From assembly GCA_910591455.2 (NCBI GenBank), contig OU342816.1:19353702-19417701 (forward strand): 64,000 nt of DNA. Reading direction: 5' to 3'. The notes below the pieces were generated by a model that saw only the letters and a list, made by a program, of their open reading frames with translations, was not told the DNA's origin and searched no databases. The first letter of the stretch is position 1. The number at the start of each line of letters is the position of its first letter. The DNA is from Pholis gunnellus (lineage: Eukaryota > Chordata > Actinopteri > Perciformes > Pholidae). This document shows positions 23,001 through 35,732 of the stretch, one piece after another. A program made the position numbers and the translations under genes.

Positions 23001-26000
23001 AGTTGTCAGTTTATCCCTGTCTCTGGATACTTTCTGTTGAACAGTGTGAAAGGCATGCCAGCATTGTGAACTGCACCATACTGAAGTCATTTAGTCACTT
23101 AATGTCTTACAGAGAAGCTAAAACGATGCTACAAATACATAATCACTCAATTGCTTTCTACAGTTTCACTTCTTTGCACTGCTATGCCCTACAGTACCCA
23201 ATACCACATCACATGGATCCCACTGCCACTATGAATCAACATGTATGCACACAGAGGCCCCCGAGAGGTAATGGCCACTCAACTGCACACTTGGGCTCAT
23301 CTCTCTCCTCTTGTTCATGCTTCCTAACATCGCCACGTGATCAACTGCCTCCAACAACATTAAGCCATCAATGATATGTTAACAGGCTTTCATGGAGCTA
23401 TAAACTCTATTGGTGAGAATATCATAGGCTAATAATATTCTAAGAAACAGAAAAAATAAGAACAGAAGACAACGTATAACAAAGCCCTGAATGGATGATG
23501 AGGAAGGTGTAAAAGCCTCACTGAGACTGTCATCACACTGCAGAAACCAAAGATGCAGCATCAGATACTTCAGATGTTACAGAGTGAGTGGCTTGTATTT
23601 CTTGTTGTGCTCTTGTTGAGGTTGGCTCAATAATTCAGCAGCTCCTCTATGTATAGTGTCTCATGAAAACAGGGGAGTGTATAAATAATTGACACGCATC
23701 CCATGTAAAAATAGTCAACAACACATTGTGAGATGTGGATGCTAAAGTATGGTCAGAGTAAGGCTAAAGGAAAATGCAGGAGTGTGATGTAAATGGGCAG
23801 ATAAGCTCCACTGGAGGAATTAAGAACCTTAAAATGAGACTGAAACTACAATCAAACTGCAAAGTCATCTGTCTGGCAAAGACAATATTGATGGATTCCT
23901 CAGAGTCTAATTAGAAATCATCAAGTTATAATGAAGAAGACAACAATTGTTGGAGTTTGAGACAGATAGAACAGGTTCAATTCTCATATTCACCTTTCAA
24001 ACTCGACATTTCCATCAAAGACATGCCTTTACAGTTTACAACTACTACCGTCTGTCTATCTCCTCCTGTTCACACAGGAGGCGTCAGGTAGCTAGGACGG
24101 TCCCCAGTCCACACCACTATGACGGGCCCTAGTTACTTACTGACGCTTTTATGTTTTAAAGTCATGACTGCTCACTCAGCCTGCAGATTTTGTGCCTAAA
24201 CTAGCCTCTGTATGTCGTATCATTGGACAACATCAACATACATATTACTCATTGCATACAAAAATATCAAAGGAAATAAGAAATTGTTCAATAAAAGTTT
24301 TTTTTATAGAAAATAATGGAAAACATGGAAACCATGATGGAGTTGAGTTTGCCTTTATGATATATATAGAAAATACCACCAAATACGATCTAACATGAAT
24401 TCTTCTTTGAGCGCCGGTATCATTTTAAAGTGTCTATTCTTCATTCAAAGCATTGATATAAGTTTCTCCACATACCACCCCCCCCCAAAAGTCAGAGTAA
24501 TGTTTATATGTTCTGTCTGCTGTCAACAGTGATGACTGTTGGTGTACAGAACGTCCAAGAGATCATTGCCAATGTGACGCCTTACCTTTGATTTTATTGC
24601 TGCTTTTGCTACCTGGAGCTATTCTAGACCGATCAAATCCACTCGGCCAAAACATTGGCTGATATTATTATTCATCATTGCGCTATATGACTGTATCAGC
24701 ATATTTGTAAGTAAATAAGTAACAAGAATCTGTATTACAGAAATCCAAAGATATGTTTCAGGAGCTTTAGGAAATGTATCTCCATACAGTGCAAGTTTAA
24801 TTTTCAACTGTAAAACGTCCTGCTCATTACATACATCTTTATTAGGATGATTTATAAAAAAACAATATCAAAAAATCATTATCAAAATTGAATGGGTTTA
24901 TATAAAAAAGAATATCTGCTAATAATTTAAAATCTCAAATATTGATATCACGATGGACCTCAATGATCCAACTTCAAAATTCTTCTTTCATTTAATCCCA
25001 ATTTCCACTATGGCAGATTTCTTTTTGCATAACTAACTAACAAATCGGCAGCTGCAGATGCCTACATGTGCAACTGGAAAAGATTCCATGAGGCTTTGAT
25101 AACAAGTTTAATCGCCGTGGTCAAGCTGTGGAGCCAAACAGAAATAAATATAAATTCCTTTCTGATTGAGTAAACCTCTCCTTTGAATATTATATTCCAA
25201 CAAGAGAGCCTGGCCAATTAAAGCCCATTGAGCAACTCATGAAATGGCTGTTGGCGAAACATCCCAGAATAGCGCCTACATCTCTGTCCACATCACTTGA
25301 CAATCTTGCATCTCCGTCTTTCTCAACACATATTTCTAATCTGGCAATCAGATGCAGATCACCAGCTTGGTTCATAGCTCTGCTGTCTGATAACTCCTGG
25401 CAGACCCGGTCAACCTTGAAATCCATTCCATCAGTGCTATCAAATTTTCCTGATTCTTTCTATAGTTGGAAACGACTGTGTGTCTGTAATAAACATCCCT
25501 GTGCTTTGATTTGTGGATGCTTTTCCTCTTTAGCAGGCCAGTGTACCATGTTTGGCACACTGTGCATTGTAGGATTGCCAAGACTGTTTACATTGCAAGT
25601 TTTAATATTGCAGGGTGTGTGACTGATGTACCCACGATGCAGTCCCTGAGCTCTTTATAGCTAAAAAAAGGTCCATGTTGTTTTCTTTGGAAAAACAACT
25701 TAGTTACTTTTGTCAAAACACTTGATTTTTCATGACTAAATGTTATGAAACAAAATATCAGTTCACGATTGGAGGCACAGGTGGGATGAGGTGAGGTGTC
25801 CTTCACAAAACCTAACCTTAATTCAATCACAGTGAACTAAGGTGAAAGCTCTGACAAGTTCTGAGTGACAACATAAACAGTGGCACACACAAAAGCCCTG
25901 ATACCTGATTGCCAGACATGATTTGACAAAGAGCAGCTGTAGAGAAGCCGAGCTTGAACGCTAAAGGAAGACAACATATGGGACCGTCATTGAGGTTAAT

Positions 26001-26365
26001 CAAGTCATCAGGACACCAAACTACTGACCTCATTTATGATCTGTGGTTTTTACTGACGTTTGAAGCCACAAACAAACATTTTACACGGATGTTGATGCCA
26101 GTCAAAAAAGATAAACATGCAGGGTTTTTTAGGATAGAAAACGCCCATAAAATGCAGTTTGTGACAGCCCATCATATTTTAATGATAGTCAACACAGCCG
26201 TTGACATTTTACTTTATTAAAAAGTGCATCTACAAAATCACCTACATCATAATTTACATTAATTTCGATTAGACTAGAAGTCACAAACAGATGCCAACTC
26301 TCCAACAGCTTGCTGGTCCTCATGGACACGTGCTGATAATAGTTCTTACAGTAGCACACCTTTAC
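20082..26365 (-). other. dlg2: dlg2 intron between E1b and E2 (6.3 kb)
   Basis: The stretch opens with a (GAGACA)n microsatellite (about 20085-20140). I recognise no transposon or exon. About 25080-25430 is a unique block with mixed codon-like composition, open on both strands (127 codons plus, 78 codons minus), but neither frame resembles a known protein; it is a candidate conserved non-coding segment. A 10-base C run lies at about 24478. Confidence 0.55.
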
Positions 26366-26686
26366 CTGGTGGGGCTCTTGCCAGCTTTGGACGCAGCCAC
26401 ACTCGGGGGGCCACAGGTCACAGCTCCCCCCCTTGGCTCTGACTGACACAAAGCGACTGGGGCTTCTGGAGGACATGCTGTCCAAATGCCAGGCCGCCAT
26501 CTGGCCCCCCCTTCGGGGAAGAGTGGCACCACCGGGGACAGATCTGTAATGGTATCGATGGCCCGGGTACTGGTGGTTGTTGGGATGTTGATGGTGCCAG
26601 CTGAAGGAACATGGCACCTCCTCACACTCCCCCCTTCCATCCAAGTCCGCTAAGCAACTCTGCTGCTTGCTCAGGTAAGCAGTCAT
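26366..26686 (-). CDS. dlg2: dlg2 alternative first coding exon E1b
   Basis: This 107-codon exon starts at the ATG giving MTAYLSKQQSC and ends ...SWQEPHQ at donor caccag|gtaaag in phase 0, fitting E2. Mammalian DLG2 has an alternative N-terminus that, as I recall it, opens MNAYLTKQHSC and ends in a Cys-rich stretch before ASPAP. Here the start agrees, and the end has Cys at residues 89, 96 and 98 (GGSC, ECGC). The middle (His/Pro/Gly-rich, about residues 28-70) is poorly conserved. An upstream in-frame ATG (26698, MLLG-MTAY) exists, but the family start is the second. N-terminal Cys residues could be palmitoylation sites; that is inference. Confidence 0.7.
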
Positions 26687-27067
26687 GCCTAGCAACACTA
26701 ACCTCTGCTGACTTCAACACTTTGTCTTTGGCTTCTCCAGATTCCTCCTCTGTAGGTTTGCCGGTACAGTCACCAAACACAAGACAGGGTCCTGCCTGAT
26801 GTACGAGTCCCTCACTCCGACAAAATGAATGATGAATGAAGCGACTGGCTGGCTGGCTGCTGGAGCTGTACAGGGCTACATAGGGTGTGTGTGTGTGTGT
26901 GTGTCAGAGCTTCTGGAGTGGAAGAAGGATAAATGAGAGAGAAAGTGAAAGGGGAAGGGAGGAAGAGGGAAGAGAGAGATGGAGCAAGATACTCGATAAA
27001 AGTGAAATGGAATAAGAGGGATGGAGGAGAGCTGAGGGAGGATTGGGGTGAGAGAGGAGGGGGAATG

Positions 27068-27113
<46 letters not shown>
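27068..27113. repeat. (GA)n microsatellite
   Basis: This is an uninterrupted GA tract of about 46 bp within a purine-rich stretch (26930-27113), about 400 bp upstream of the E1b start codon on the coding strand. GA/CT tracts near starts can affect promoters, but nothing here proves that. Confidence 0.95.
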
Positions 27114-28019
27114 CTGTGCATTGGCTGCCAGCCCTCTGTCAATAAATGACTCAACTGGCAGTGCGGCTCGACAGCATCCGCACCTGCAGGCTGAAACAAT
27201 TGATGGTAGGTGCTGCTAGGAACTGCAGGAAACGGGAGTTTGAACTACAAATCCCTAAGCCTGATACTGTGGGAACGGCTGCATCTAAAGGGTCAAAGAC
27301 AAGAAGGTAGATTTGCCTTCTGGGTTTGGGAGACAAAGCTTTGTGACACCAGTTCTTCACTTCAAGCTGAATTTGTTTATTTTTCACATCAACAATGTAT
27401 CAATAATATGTGTAATAATGTGTAATGTGAAAGGTGTTTTTCTTTTAAAGTGATGAACCCACAGAGAACGATCACCTCTGCAGTTCCCTTCAGATCTACT
27501 GAGCTTTATAGCCTTTTTTAGCTCACAAACCTCCTACTTTCTGTCTAGATCTTCTGTTCCTCCAAGGATTCAGAAACACAGAAAACTAAGCAGGACAAGG
27601 GTAAAAGTGCAACTAATCCAACAAGCCACTGATCCACACATTGATCCAAACCTTCCAAACCCCATCTTACAGCTGTAGAGCACAGTGAAGTAAAAGCATG
27701 TGTTATTAGGCATTTCATTTACTGGAAGCACTAATTCAATCTGATCAGGAACGGTATGTCCTGACTCCAACCTTCCCCCGTTTCGTCAGGCAGATGGAAT
27801 CAGGCAAACAGGGATAGGGATACTACAACCTCCAGCGTTAGCATCAGCATAGAGAGAGGAAATAAGTTGTATGCCCCACGGTGTCTCAAACACACAAATG
27901 TTCACACTATGCATATTCTGAATTCTCACGCGGAGATGATGTCATCATAACAGAGCTGCTGACTGAGGCAGCAAACAGCATGCCCTCGTAGGAGAGAGAG
28001 AGCATCAGTGGCCAGCCTG

Positions 28020-28040
28020 AGTGTGTGTGTGTGTGTGTGA

Positions 28041-28121
<81 letters not shown>
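28020..28121. repeat. (GT)n microsatellite
   Basis: About 100 bp of GT repeats are interrupted by single GA or TTTG units. The histidine/threonine-rich open frame on the minus strand is an artefact of it. Confidence 0.95.
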
Positions 28122-28126
<5 letters not shown>

Positions 28127-28499
28127 TGAAGAGCGTGTGTGGGTAGCAGAGGGCTCGGTTGAATGGCTGGTTGGTCAGTTAGAAGGAAAACGCACACATC
28201 CACAAACACAGACCTCTCAGTTCAGCTGCCATTTCTAGCATCCCACTTCACTCCTCATTGTGTTTTCAGCTTCGCCCACGTGCTTAATTTCATTATGATA
28301 GGATGTTGTTGCTCCCCATCTGACGATGGAGGACGGTCAGTGTTATAGGCTGGGTCTAACCAACTGTCAAGATACAACATGACATTTAGATTTTAGATCC
28401 AACCAAGGCGCTCTCCTTGGGCAACACCATAATGTGCTGCAGGACTTACTAGCCTCCCAGCGTTCTATCGGGTCCCAGGTAGTGGAGATAGGAAGCCTG

Positions 28500-29163
28500 A
28501 TGCAGGACCTCACGCTGCGCCGCCCCCCCTCCCCCAGAACAGGTCCCTGAGGACTCATCCAGCACCTCCCTCTCCTGTACCCTGTGATGGAGTGTCCGGG
28601 GAATGTAGCGGTTTCATGCTCCAGTGTGGATTTGTTTTTAACCAGCAACCCCGCACATATGCTTCGGACAATGCGAGGGTAGCCTATACGGTGGGGTTGC
28701 GGCAAGGCCCTGGTCTGGGCTGAAGTGTGGCTCAACAGACGCAGCTCAGGCCAGGGTCCCTACGAGTACTTTTTAGAAGAATTCAAGAAGGTATTCGACC
28801 ACCGGGTGTACACTAGGGACGCTGTTCAGCGTCTTCTGTCTTCGCCAGGGTTCCACCAGTGCAGCGGAGTACTCAGTGGATTTCCAAATTCTAGCTGCGG
28901 AGGCGCTTAAGGGAATATATCGCAACAGTCTTTCGGATTGTTTGAAGGATGATCTTGCGGTTCGGGAGGAGCTGGAGTCACTAGAGGAACTCTTCTCTCT
29001 CACGATCGAGATGGATAACCGTATCCGGGAACGCCGCCGGGAGAGGAACTACAGGCCCCACAATCCTTTGCGGCTCATCTCTCTCCGGAGGAGAGAGAGC
29101 GACACATCCGCTCAGGAAGCTGTCTTTACTGTGGTGAGTCGGGACACCGCATGGCTGTTTGCT
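28500..29163 (+). pseudogene. Ty3/gypsy gag fragment with CCHC zinc knuckle
   Basis: One frame (28725-28860) gives GPYEYFLEEFKKVFDHRVY and RDAVQRLLS. After a frameshift near 28850 a second frame gives VDFQILAAEAL, NSLSDCLKDDLAVREELESL and MDNRIRERRRERN. This is the retroviral-type capsid pattern of fish gypsy gag. A further shift exposes a CCHC knuckle, C-X2-C-X4-H-X4-C, at 29121-29162 (CLYCGESGHRMAVC). Three frames are needed to read it, so it is a pseudogene. Confidence 0.8.
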
Positions 29164-29563
29164 CTGTTCGGTCAAAAGAGAGAGCTCGCCGGTAAGAGTG
29201 TGGGTGCTGGCGAGCGATTCAAGGAGATTTCCCCATCCCAAGTCTCGATCACTGTTTCCTGCCACCATGTGTTTATCATCTGGGCCTGTGCATCTGTCGG
29301 CACTCATTGATTCGGGGGCTGAACAGAACTTTTTGGATACTGCTTATATTGAGAGACAAGGAACCACAGTGGAGGCATTAGAGCGTGCTCTGCTGGTGAG
29401 CGCACTGGATGGCAGTTCACTGGCCAAAATGACTCACCAGACTTCCCTGCACGTGTCCGGTAATCACAGTCAGAAGACCCGGTTCTACGCGTTTCCTTCC
29501 CCTCAAGCACCCCTGGCCCTAATCTCTCCCGGCCAGAACGCAAATCGATGGAGAAATATATAA
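29159..29563 (+). pseudogene. Ty3/gypsy aspartic protease fragment
   Basis: The open frame carries LSALIDSGAEQNFLD with the catalytic D-S-G-A at 29309-29320, characteristic of retroelement aspartic proteases, followed by about 65 codons typical of the region between protease and RT. It ends at 29563, overlapping the RT frame in a different phase. In functional elements this region normally continues into RT in the same pol frame, so a frameshift has separated the two. Confidence 0.75.
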
Positions 29564-30213
29564 CGGACTCAGTCGCTGCAGGAATCATACGTCCCTCATC
29601 TTCACCTCTGGGAGCGGGATTTTTCTTTGTCTCCAAGAAGGATAAGAGCCTCCGTCCCTGCATCGATTACAGTGGCTTGAATCAAATTATTATCAAAAAT
29701 AAGTACCCGCTACCGCTTATTACCTCTGTTTTCGAATCCTTAGCCAGGGCCAAGATCTTCACTAAACTGGACCTCCGCAACGCGTATCTGGTCCAGATTC
29801 GCGAGGGGGACGAATGGAAGACGGCCTTTAACACACCTTTGGGACACTTTGAATACCTGGTGATGCCGTTTGGATTAACCAATGGCCCTGCCGTTTTTCA
29901 AGCCCTGGTAAACTTCCTCAACCACTTCGTGTTTGTTTACATTGACGACATCCTTATCTATTCCCCGAATCCCCAGGAACACACTCACCAGGTCCGCCAG
30001 GTTCTGCAATGCCTGTTGGAGAATCAACTCTTCATTAAGGCTGAGAAAAGTGAATTCCACGTCACCTCTGTTCAGTTCCTGGGCTTCTTTATTGAGGAGG
30101 GTCAGGCGAGAAAGGACCCCGAGAAGGTTAAAGCAGTAACGGAATGGCCGGTACCTGCCTCACGAAAGAAGCTCCAGCAGTTTCTGGGGTTCGCTAATTT
30201 CTACCAGCGGTAG
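29548..30213 (+). pseudogene. Ty3/gypsy reverse transcriptase fragment
   Basis: The 221-codon frame has GAGFFFVSKKDKSLRPCIDY, the palm motif FTKLDLRNAY (first catalytic Asp), MPFGLTNGPAVFQ, and the active-site box YIDD at 29938-29949, then QFLGFANFYQR. These are RT blocks of Ty3/gypsy pol. Compared with the usual spacing, a few codons are missing just before FVFVYIDD. The frame ends right after FANFYQR. The RNase H and integrase parts are absent. Confidence 0.88.
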
Positions 30214-31418
30214 ATTTTTTTATTCAGATGTGTTAAACATTACAACAAACACAGTGAGTGCCAGAATACTGTCACATTGAATCCCTGCCTCCCCAGAGCC
30301 AGAAGCTGACACTGTAATCTGTGATGTTTATCACCCTGATGTTGTCACGTCCCCTCACTGAGACCTGTCCCGCTCTCACTGATTCACTATTAAGACGTTG
30401 TAACACCTGCTTTTCCCAGACCTTCCATTTCAGACCACGTCCTCTGCTGCAGAGGTCAGTCAGCAATAATAAATCAGGTGGAGCAGCTATTTGTGTAAAT
30501 ATCCATTTCCACATATTTTGCACCTATGAAGACGAACGCCTTAAAATACATATAACATGAGACCAATTTGCAATTTCTAGCTACGCTGCTTTTCCTCCAT
30601 TTTACCTGTGGTCTTTTAGTAAATGAAGACAAATGCAATGTGATTGTTTAGCGCCTCAAAAAGAGCTAATTAATATCACCCTAACTTCTAACTGAAGGTG
30701 ATGCAAACAGCCCATAGAGATCACCATCACTAAGAGCCGAGCTCTCTTCATCTCCTCCTGAGTACCTAACAAGTTATTACTATTTTCAGTGAACCCAACA
30801 CTGTGGCAGGACGACAGTGGTGTCACTTGTGATGTCATCAAACAAACCAAGCAACCAAACAGCCAAATATACAATATATACACTGAACACTCTAGTTATG
30901 ACAACTGATATTATGTAAGTGCATTTGCAATAGATACTTCAGAAATGGAAATGTAAGATCAGACTGGAGTTATTGTATCTACTATCAGACAACAAGGGTG
31001 GAGTGTTTCTAAAGCCCATCAGCACTAACCACAATCAGATTCCACTTTATTGCCAAATAGGTTTTTACTCTGCTTTGGTGTATTAGTTTGGTAACATAAA
31101 CATGTTACATTGTACATATGTACAATATATATGAATTAAAAATAAAGAGCAGTTTTAGAAGTGGTAGTTTTGTACTGAAATGTACAAAACTGTCCAATAA
31201 ATGTGCAAAGGTTCACAGTACGAAGTATGCAAAAGAATATGTACACCGCATATTGACAGATATTAAGTGAAGTTAATGTAATGTGTAGCGTCTATGAATG
31301 GAGATAAGAGTCCGGGTCAGTGTGGGTCCTCGTTGATGAGGCCAGCAAATATTCACCTCAGTGAAGGCCGTCACATCCTTCATGGACTTAAATTAAGTTG
31401 ATTACATTGTATGTACTT
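30214..31418. other. Intronic sequence, little recognised
   Basis: No gene is seen. About 31030-31260 ('gattccactttattgccaaa' onward, then 'aaactgtccaataaatgtgc') resembles 3' tails of dispersed fish retroelements, but I cannot assign it. The remainder appears unique. Confidence 0.35.
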
Positions 31419-32447
31419 CGGTGGCGGGCCGTGCATTATATACCTGGACCTTCACTGCTGAAATGCCACCTTATAACCACATGATGGCGCCACAGCTAGG
31501 GTTATCATTCGTTTCTAGGGCTGTATCAATACACGTATTCGTATTAAACCGTTCGGTACGTGGCTTACAAACCGAACAATATGTTTGAATAATACTAGTA
31601 CATTTGGAAAATGCAGAAGCTTAAATTGTAGGAAATATAATGTTTTCTGCGCTCACTAGGAGACAGCGGTGTGACCTCTGAACCGGAACAAAAAGAAGGA
31701 CAAAAAAAACAGCTGGGGCCCCGCAAGTGTTCTGGGAGGCTAGGCTAACTAGCTTAACGGGAAAATAACAGCAGCAACACGAATTCTGCTGCACTCAAGG
31801 GCCATTCAGATATTAGATGTAAAAAAAATGAACCAGTTGACTTACCAAATGCTGATCACATCCTCCTTTCTTTGTTGACAAAGAGTTTAATCCTACGGTT
31901 AAATCCCAACTCACAAATCCGTTTCTCTTCCAATTTCAGCCATTGAGTGTTATAATACAAAGCTAGGTAAAAAAAATAATAAAATCTACACCAAGCAAAA
32001 TGCAAAAAATATTCTAATTTCTTCCATATCTTTCAATTTGAACTCTTTCTACTCCGACTAAGCCTCTGCTGTAAGTTTCGTTTCACAATAGTCACGTGCT
32101 CGCCCACTGACGTGCTTGTAGTCCAGCTAGCAGGCTCTGGCACATCAAAGAATACGCCCAACATGTCAAACTAAAGATCTGATTGGTTGAACACTATGAC
32201 AATCAACAATATCCCCATTCACTTAATTAAACTGCACATGGATTCACTTGTGAGTCTGCAGGCCAGAGACACAGAGGTGAAATCCGGAAGACAGTAGCTG
32301 TGCAATGAGAAAATAAGATAATGGGAAAAATATTTGTATAAATTATAATACTTTAAGAAAAATTGTTAAATTATAAAATAGCTATAACTTTGTGATTCTG
32401 TTTAGGCCAGCAGAGAAGGCTTTGCAGGCCCTCACGGCCCGCCACTG
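31419..32447 (-). mobile_element. hAT element copy B, internally deleted (1.03 kb)
   Basis: Ends are CGGTGGCGGGCCGTGCAT (left, one change from CAGTGG) and ...GGCCCGCCACTG (right). The 8-bp target duplication atgtactt is exact at 31411-31418 and 32448-32455. It is inverted relative to copy A. On the minus strand the 5' UTR leads to ATG at 31941-31943 (MAEIGRETDL, then stop), joined after about 20 bases to the last coding bases of the transposase (gattaaactctttgtcaac). Almost the whole gene is therefore deleted at a breakpoint different from copies A and C. It retains TTAATTAA (32223-32230), the unoccupied version of the nested-insertion site in copy C. Confidence 0.93.
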
Positions 32448-32526
32448 ATGTACTTGTTGTGCTCTCTGTTATCTTTTAGCATGTAATACTTACATGAATA
32501 CAAAATGTAATGCCACACAGTCCACT

Positions 32527-32559
<33 letters not shown>

Positions 32560-34035
32560 GGGGGGGGGGGGACAGTTTCATTGTCACTCCACTTAGATAC
32601 CATTTGACCCTTGACACAAACTTGGGATGAGCCAATCAAAATCTGACAAGTCGGTGCCACTTGACTGAACAGCTCTCAGCCACTCAGGCCTTTGTCGCTA
32701 TAGGAACAGTCTCGCCTGCACCGAGGAGGAGAAGCCTCACATTGCTTTGATGGATGATTTTTCCCTCCTGTGCCTTCGATATGTGGCCTTCTTTCTCCTT
32801 TATGGAGTGAGATTACAGGGCATTTACAAAAACATGTCAGGACCACCACGACAGTTATACATCACAATGTATAACTGTATAACGCAACATTGCATGCAGT
32901 GGTGCCAGAAACAATGTTTAATGGATGTATGATAACGTTTCTCCCTGACTTGTAAATATATACATTGAAATACACATGGCACATCGAGTGTAAAATCCAA
33001 TTGCACATAAATTGATTGAAAGACACTGAACCAGTCATCCAAACAATCTCTATCGTCAGATCAATTTAGCCACATTAACAACAAAATGTGAATACAATGA
33101 TAGGCAATAATTGTAATTGGAAGAACACCCTGAATCTGACAAAGAACCTTTGAAGTTGCATTGAAACATTTTTCATTTGAGTGCAGTAATACTGCATTAT
33201 ATGCAATACACCAAACATTCCACATGGGGGCACTTACAGTTCAGCTTCCAGCTGTAGGCAGGACTAACTGACAGCATTAAGAGTAAGAGTATCCCTAAGG
33301 AAACTCTTCACAAACAAGTCATACAGTCATGTCTTTCCAAGCAGGGGGGGGGGGGGGGGCAGCAGCCGCTTCTTACTGGCCCCAATCCAAACTTAACAAT
33401 ACGTGTTGGTATCACCTCAGTGTAGGCATGAACTCAGTCACTGCCTGGTGACTGGTGGGCATCTGCAGCTGCAACAAATCAATTTACAATTCTGCAAACA
33501 TTTTAGCAAAGTCAAATTTGACTCAAGAATGGATGGGCCATCTGGAGAACTGAGAGTTGTCCCAGTGGGCCGGCCCACCATACTGTCACTGCAGCAACAC
33601 TGAGACAATAATGCAGAACATTACACTATGTTGTTTAATCCCACATCAGAGTGGCATTCCCCTCTTTTTTGCAAAAAAATGTTTTGTAAGTTTATGTGAA
33701 GGTACATCATGTACATCACACCCATGTCTGCATTGGTCATACTATGTAATATGTGTGTGGTATACTCATTAATTAAAATATACGTATTCGTTATTGAATT
33801 ACTTATTGGATTTAGGCCTGCCTATGTATTCTGCAGTAGAGACAATACACACAAGCATGTGTATTTATATACACAGTAAAAATCTAAATAGTAATTCATA
33901 TTTGACAAACGTTAAATTAATGAAGGCTCTTATGTTGGAAGGCAAAACTGTGAGATGTAATTCAAAGTTTAATGACTGCAACGCACATCAGCTAACTCAT
34001 GCTGCATCATCCAAAACATATATTAAAGCACAACC

Positions 34036-34078
<43 letters not shown>

Positions 34079-34587
34079 CACACACACACACAGACAGACA
34101 CCTTCATTAGCGACGGTTGAGTTTGTGTCAGGATGTGAAGCTGACACTACAGTGTTTCAGAAATCTACAGGCAAAAACTGAAAAGCTCTGAACTCGGAGC
34201 TAAAAAATGCCACTAGACTGTCATTCTCTGACATTGAACCATTTAACTCCCATTTAAATGATCTAACACTAATGGTGAATTAGGCAGTCACCAGTGCAGC
34301 ACTGATGGCTTTGATAAACTCAGTCAGCTCTCTACACCTACAGATTACCAATAAAACACATCTCTTCAATTAGAATTACCAGCAGTACAGTCACATTTCA
34401 ACACTTTTCTTGATGGCCCCATGAATAGTACTACTGCACAGTCTACCACAATACATTAAGTAATATAATATCGAATACAACCACAGACATACAGTACTAG
34501 CATACAGTATTAACTAACAAAAAACTGGTCTTAAACTGAATGTCTTTTGCAGCTGTTTCACAATAAAAGCCTTGCAACCTCTTAAAA
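32448..34587. other. Intronic sequence with simple repeats
   Basis: It contains (TG)n then 13 G at about 32530-32571, 16 G at 33344-33359, and a (GACA)n/(CA)n tract at 34036-34101. No exon or transposon is recognised between them. Confidence 0.6.
34036..34101. repeat. (GACA)n and (CA)n microsatellite
   Basis: About ten GACA units are followed by (CA)7 and three more GACA units. The Gln/Thr/Asp-rich reading frames across it are artefacts. Confidence 0.95.
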
Positions 34588-35732
34588 CCGAGCCCTATTT
34601 TTAGGCCTCTGCTCAAAAAAGTCATACCCATACTCAAAGGGGCTTATCTCTCTCACTACAAGGTCTATTTGAATAATTTCAATGGAATAATAACACTAAC
34701 ACTTGTGAGATTTGTTAATATGTGTACATATCAGTGTATATGTTACTGGTTAATGCTGAATGAATATAACACAGCTCAAATTGAAAATGTTCAGGTTCGC
34801 CTGAAAAAAATGCACTTTTATTGATTTAATTTATTTGAAATGATGCAGATACACAACAGGTCAGAAGTCTCTGAAAAAAAAATGGCTTTGATAAGGTGAA
34901 GCAGGCCAGAGATATCGATGGTTTTGTACAATCTATCTAATACAGCAGTTTGGCAGTTTTGAGAGCCTGGGCCCTATATAAACCTGTAAAACGGCTCATC
35001 CTCGTCTGAGATCCAGTTTCACAGACTTCATTGAACCTTACAGAGCCTTCTGATTGGTGGATGTTCGCCTACGACACAGCGTTGAATCCGGATGAGTCCA
35101 AGGAGTGCAATTATACGTTCTTGGAGTTGATTGACACACCCCCAAGGATCAAACCCATTGGCCATAATGAAAAAGACAACCTAACCTTCATACAAGCTCA
35201 TAGAGACTCCGTTTTTTTACTCAACGAAGGAGAGAGACATGGCTGAAAGGATTAATTTTGGATTTTTGGCAATTTTCTTCCAGAAAACCATCTCAAGGTG
35301 CGAAGCGTTTAAAATGTTTTGCTGTTTGGCTGTGTGTTGCTCTGTGGCTGAGGGATTGTAACTTTGTAATGGTTTGAAGGAGAGGAATTTGGAAGATATG
35401 GTTGGATTCAGTCCTCATGCTCTCTGATATGTGGTTTGTCTGTGAAAGTGCCGTAGTTTTTGGTTGATATTGGTAACGGAGAACATAGCTCGCCGTGTCC
35501 TGGTGAAAAATAGATGAAATTGTGGTACCACTTGTAGTATATAGTATTACTTTGTGTATATATATGTTTTTGAGTGAGTAAAATAGCTTACATGGTCCAT
35601 TTTATCAGAATTTCTTCGTTACGTAGGTTTTTGATATATCATAAAATATCATTTAATTCGTTCTCAGAAGTGATTTGTACTACATGTATGTACTCTGTCG
35701 CCCCCCCTAGCCCCCAATTGGGGGCTAGATAG
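34588..35732 (+). mobile_element. TTAA-type element family, copy 1 (1.1 kb)
   Basis: The left end, CCGAGCCCTATTTTTAGGCC, directly follows TTAAAA. The right end is a hairpin, CTAGCCCCCAATTGGGGGCT, preceded by a C run. Internal blocks shared with copies at 37813-39143, 45666-46532 and 49424-50684 include 'actacaaggtctatttgaat', 'cagctcaaattgaaaatgtt' and 'ttttgagagcctgggccct'. No transposase is recognised, so it is non-autonomous. Terminal CCY and TTAA flanks hint at piggyBac-like mobilisation, but the superfamily is not settled. Confidence 0.7.

Larger units (their letters stand above)
26687..28385. other. Region upstream of E1b with three simple repeats
   Basis: This should contain the 5' UTR and promoter of the E1b transcript (minus strand, running toward higher coordinates). 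I see no TATA box or start site that I can defend. It holds (GT)n at about 26885-26903, (GA)n at 27068-27113 and a long (GT)n with interruptions at 28020-28121. The rest is unique. Confidence 0.5.
28386..30213 (+). mobile_element. Internal fragment of a Ty3/gypsy retrotransposon, no LTRs
   Basis: Order on the plus strand is gag, zinc knuckle, protease, reverse transcriptase, as in fish Ty3/gypsy elements. Coding is broken by frameshifts and stops. No LTR, primer-binding site, RNase H or integrase is seen; sequence right of 30213 is unrelated. It lies within the long dlg2 intron, opposite in strand to the gene. It is a dead 5'-internal fragment. Confidence 0.9.

Noticed and set aside
25239..25622. 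127-codon plus-strand open frame
   Set aside because: No recognised domain and also open on the other strand; kept only as a candidate conserved non-coding block.
26362..26640. Two extra minus-strand frames overlapping E1b
   Set aside because: They are shadow frames; only the frame starting MTAYLSKQQSC ends in phase 0 at the donor and resembles the DLG2 N-terminus.
27907..28209. His/Thr-repeat open frame
   Set aside because: Translation of the (GT)n microsatellite.
34588..35732. Helitron interpretation of the hairpin-ended family
   Set aside because: A right-end hairpin with CTAG fits loosely, but the TTAAAA repeats at both borders of copy 2 and the empty TTAA sites point to a target-duplicating transposon.
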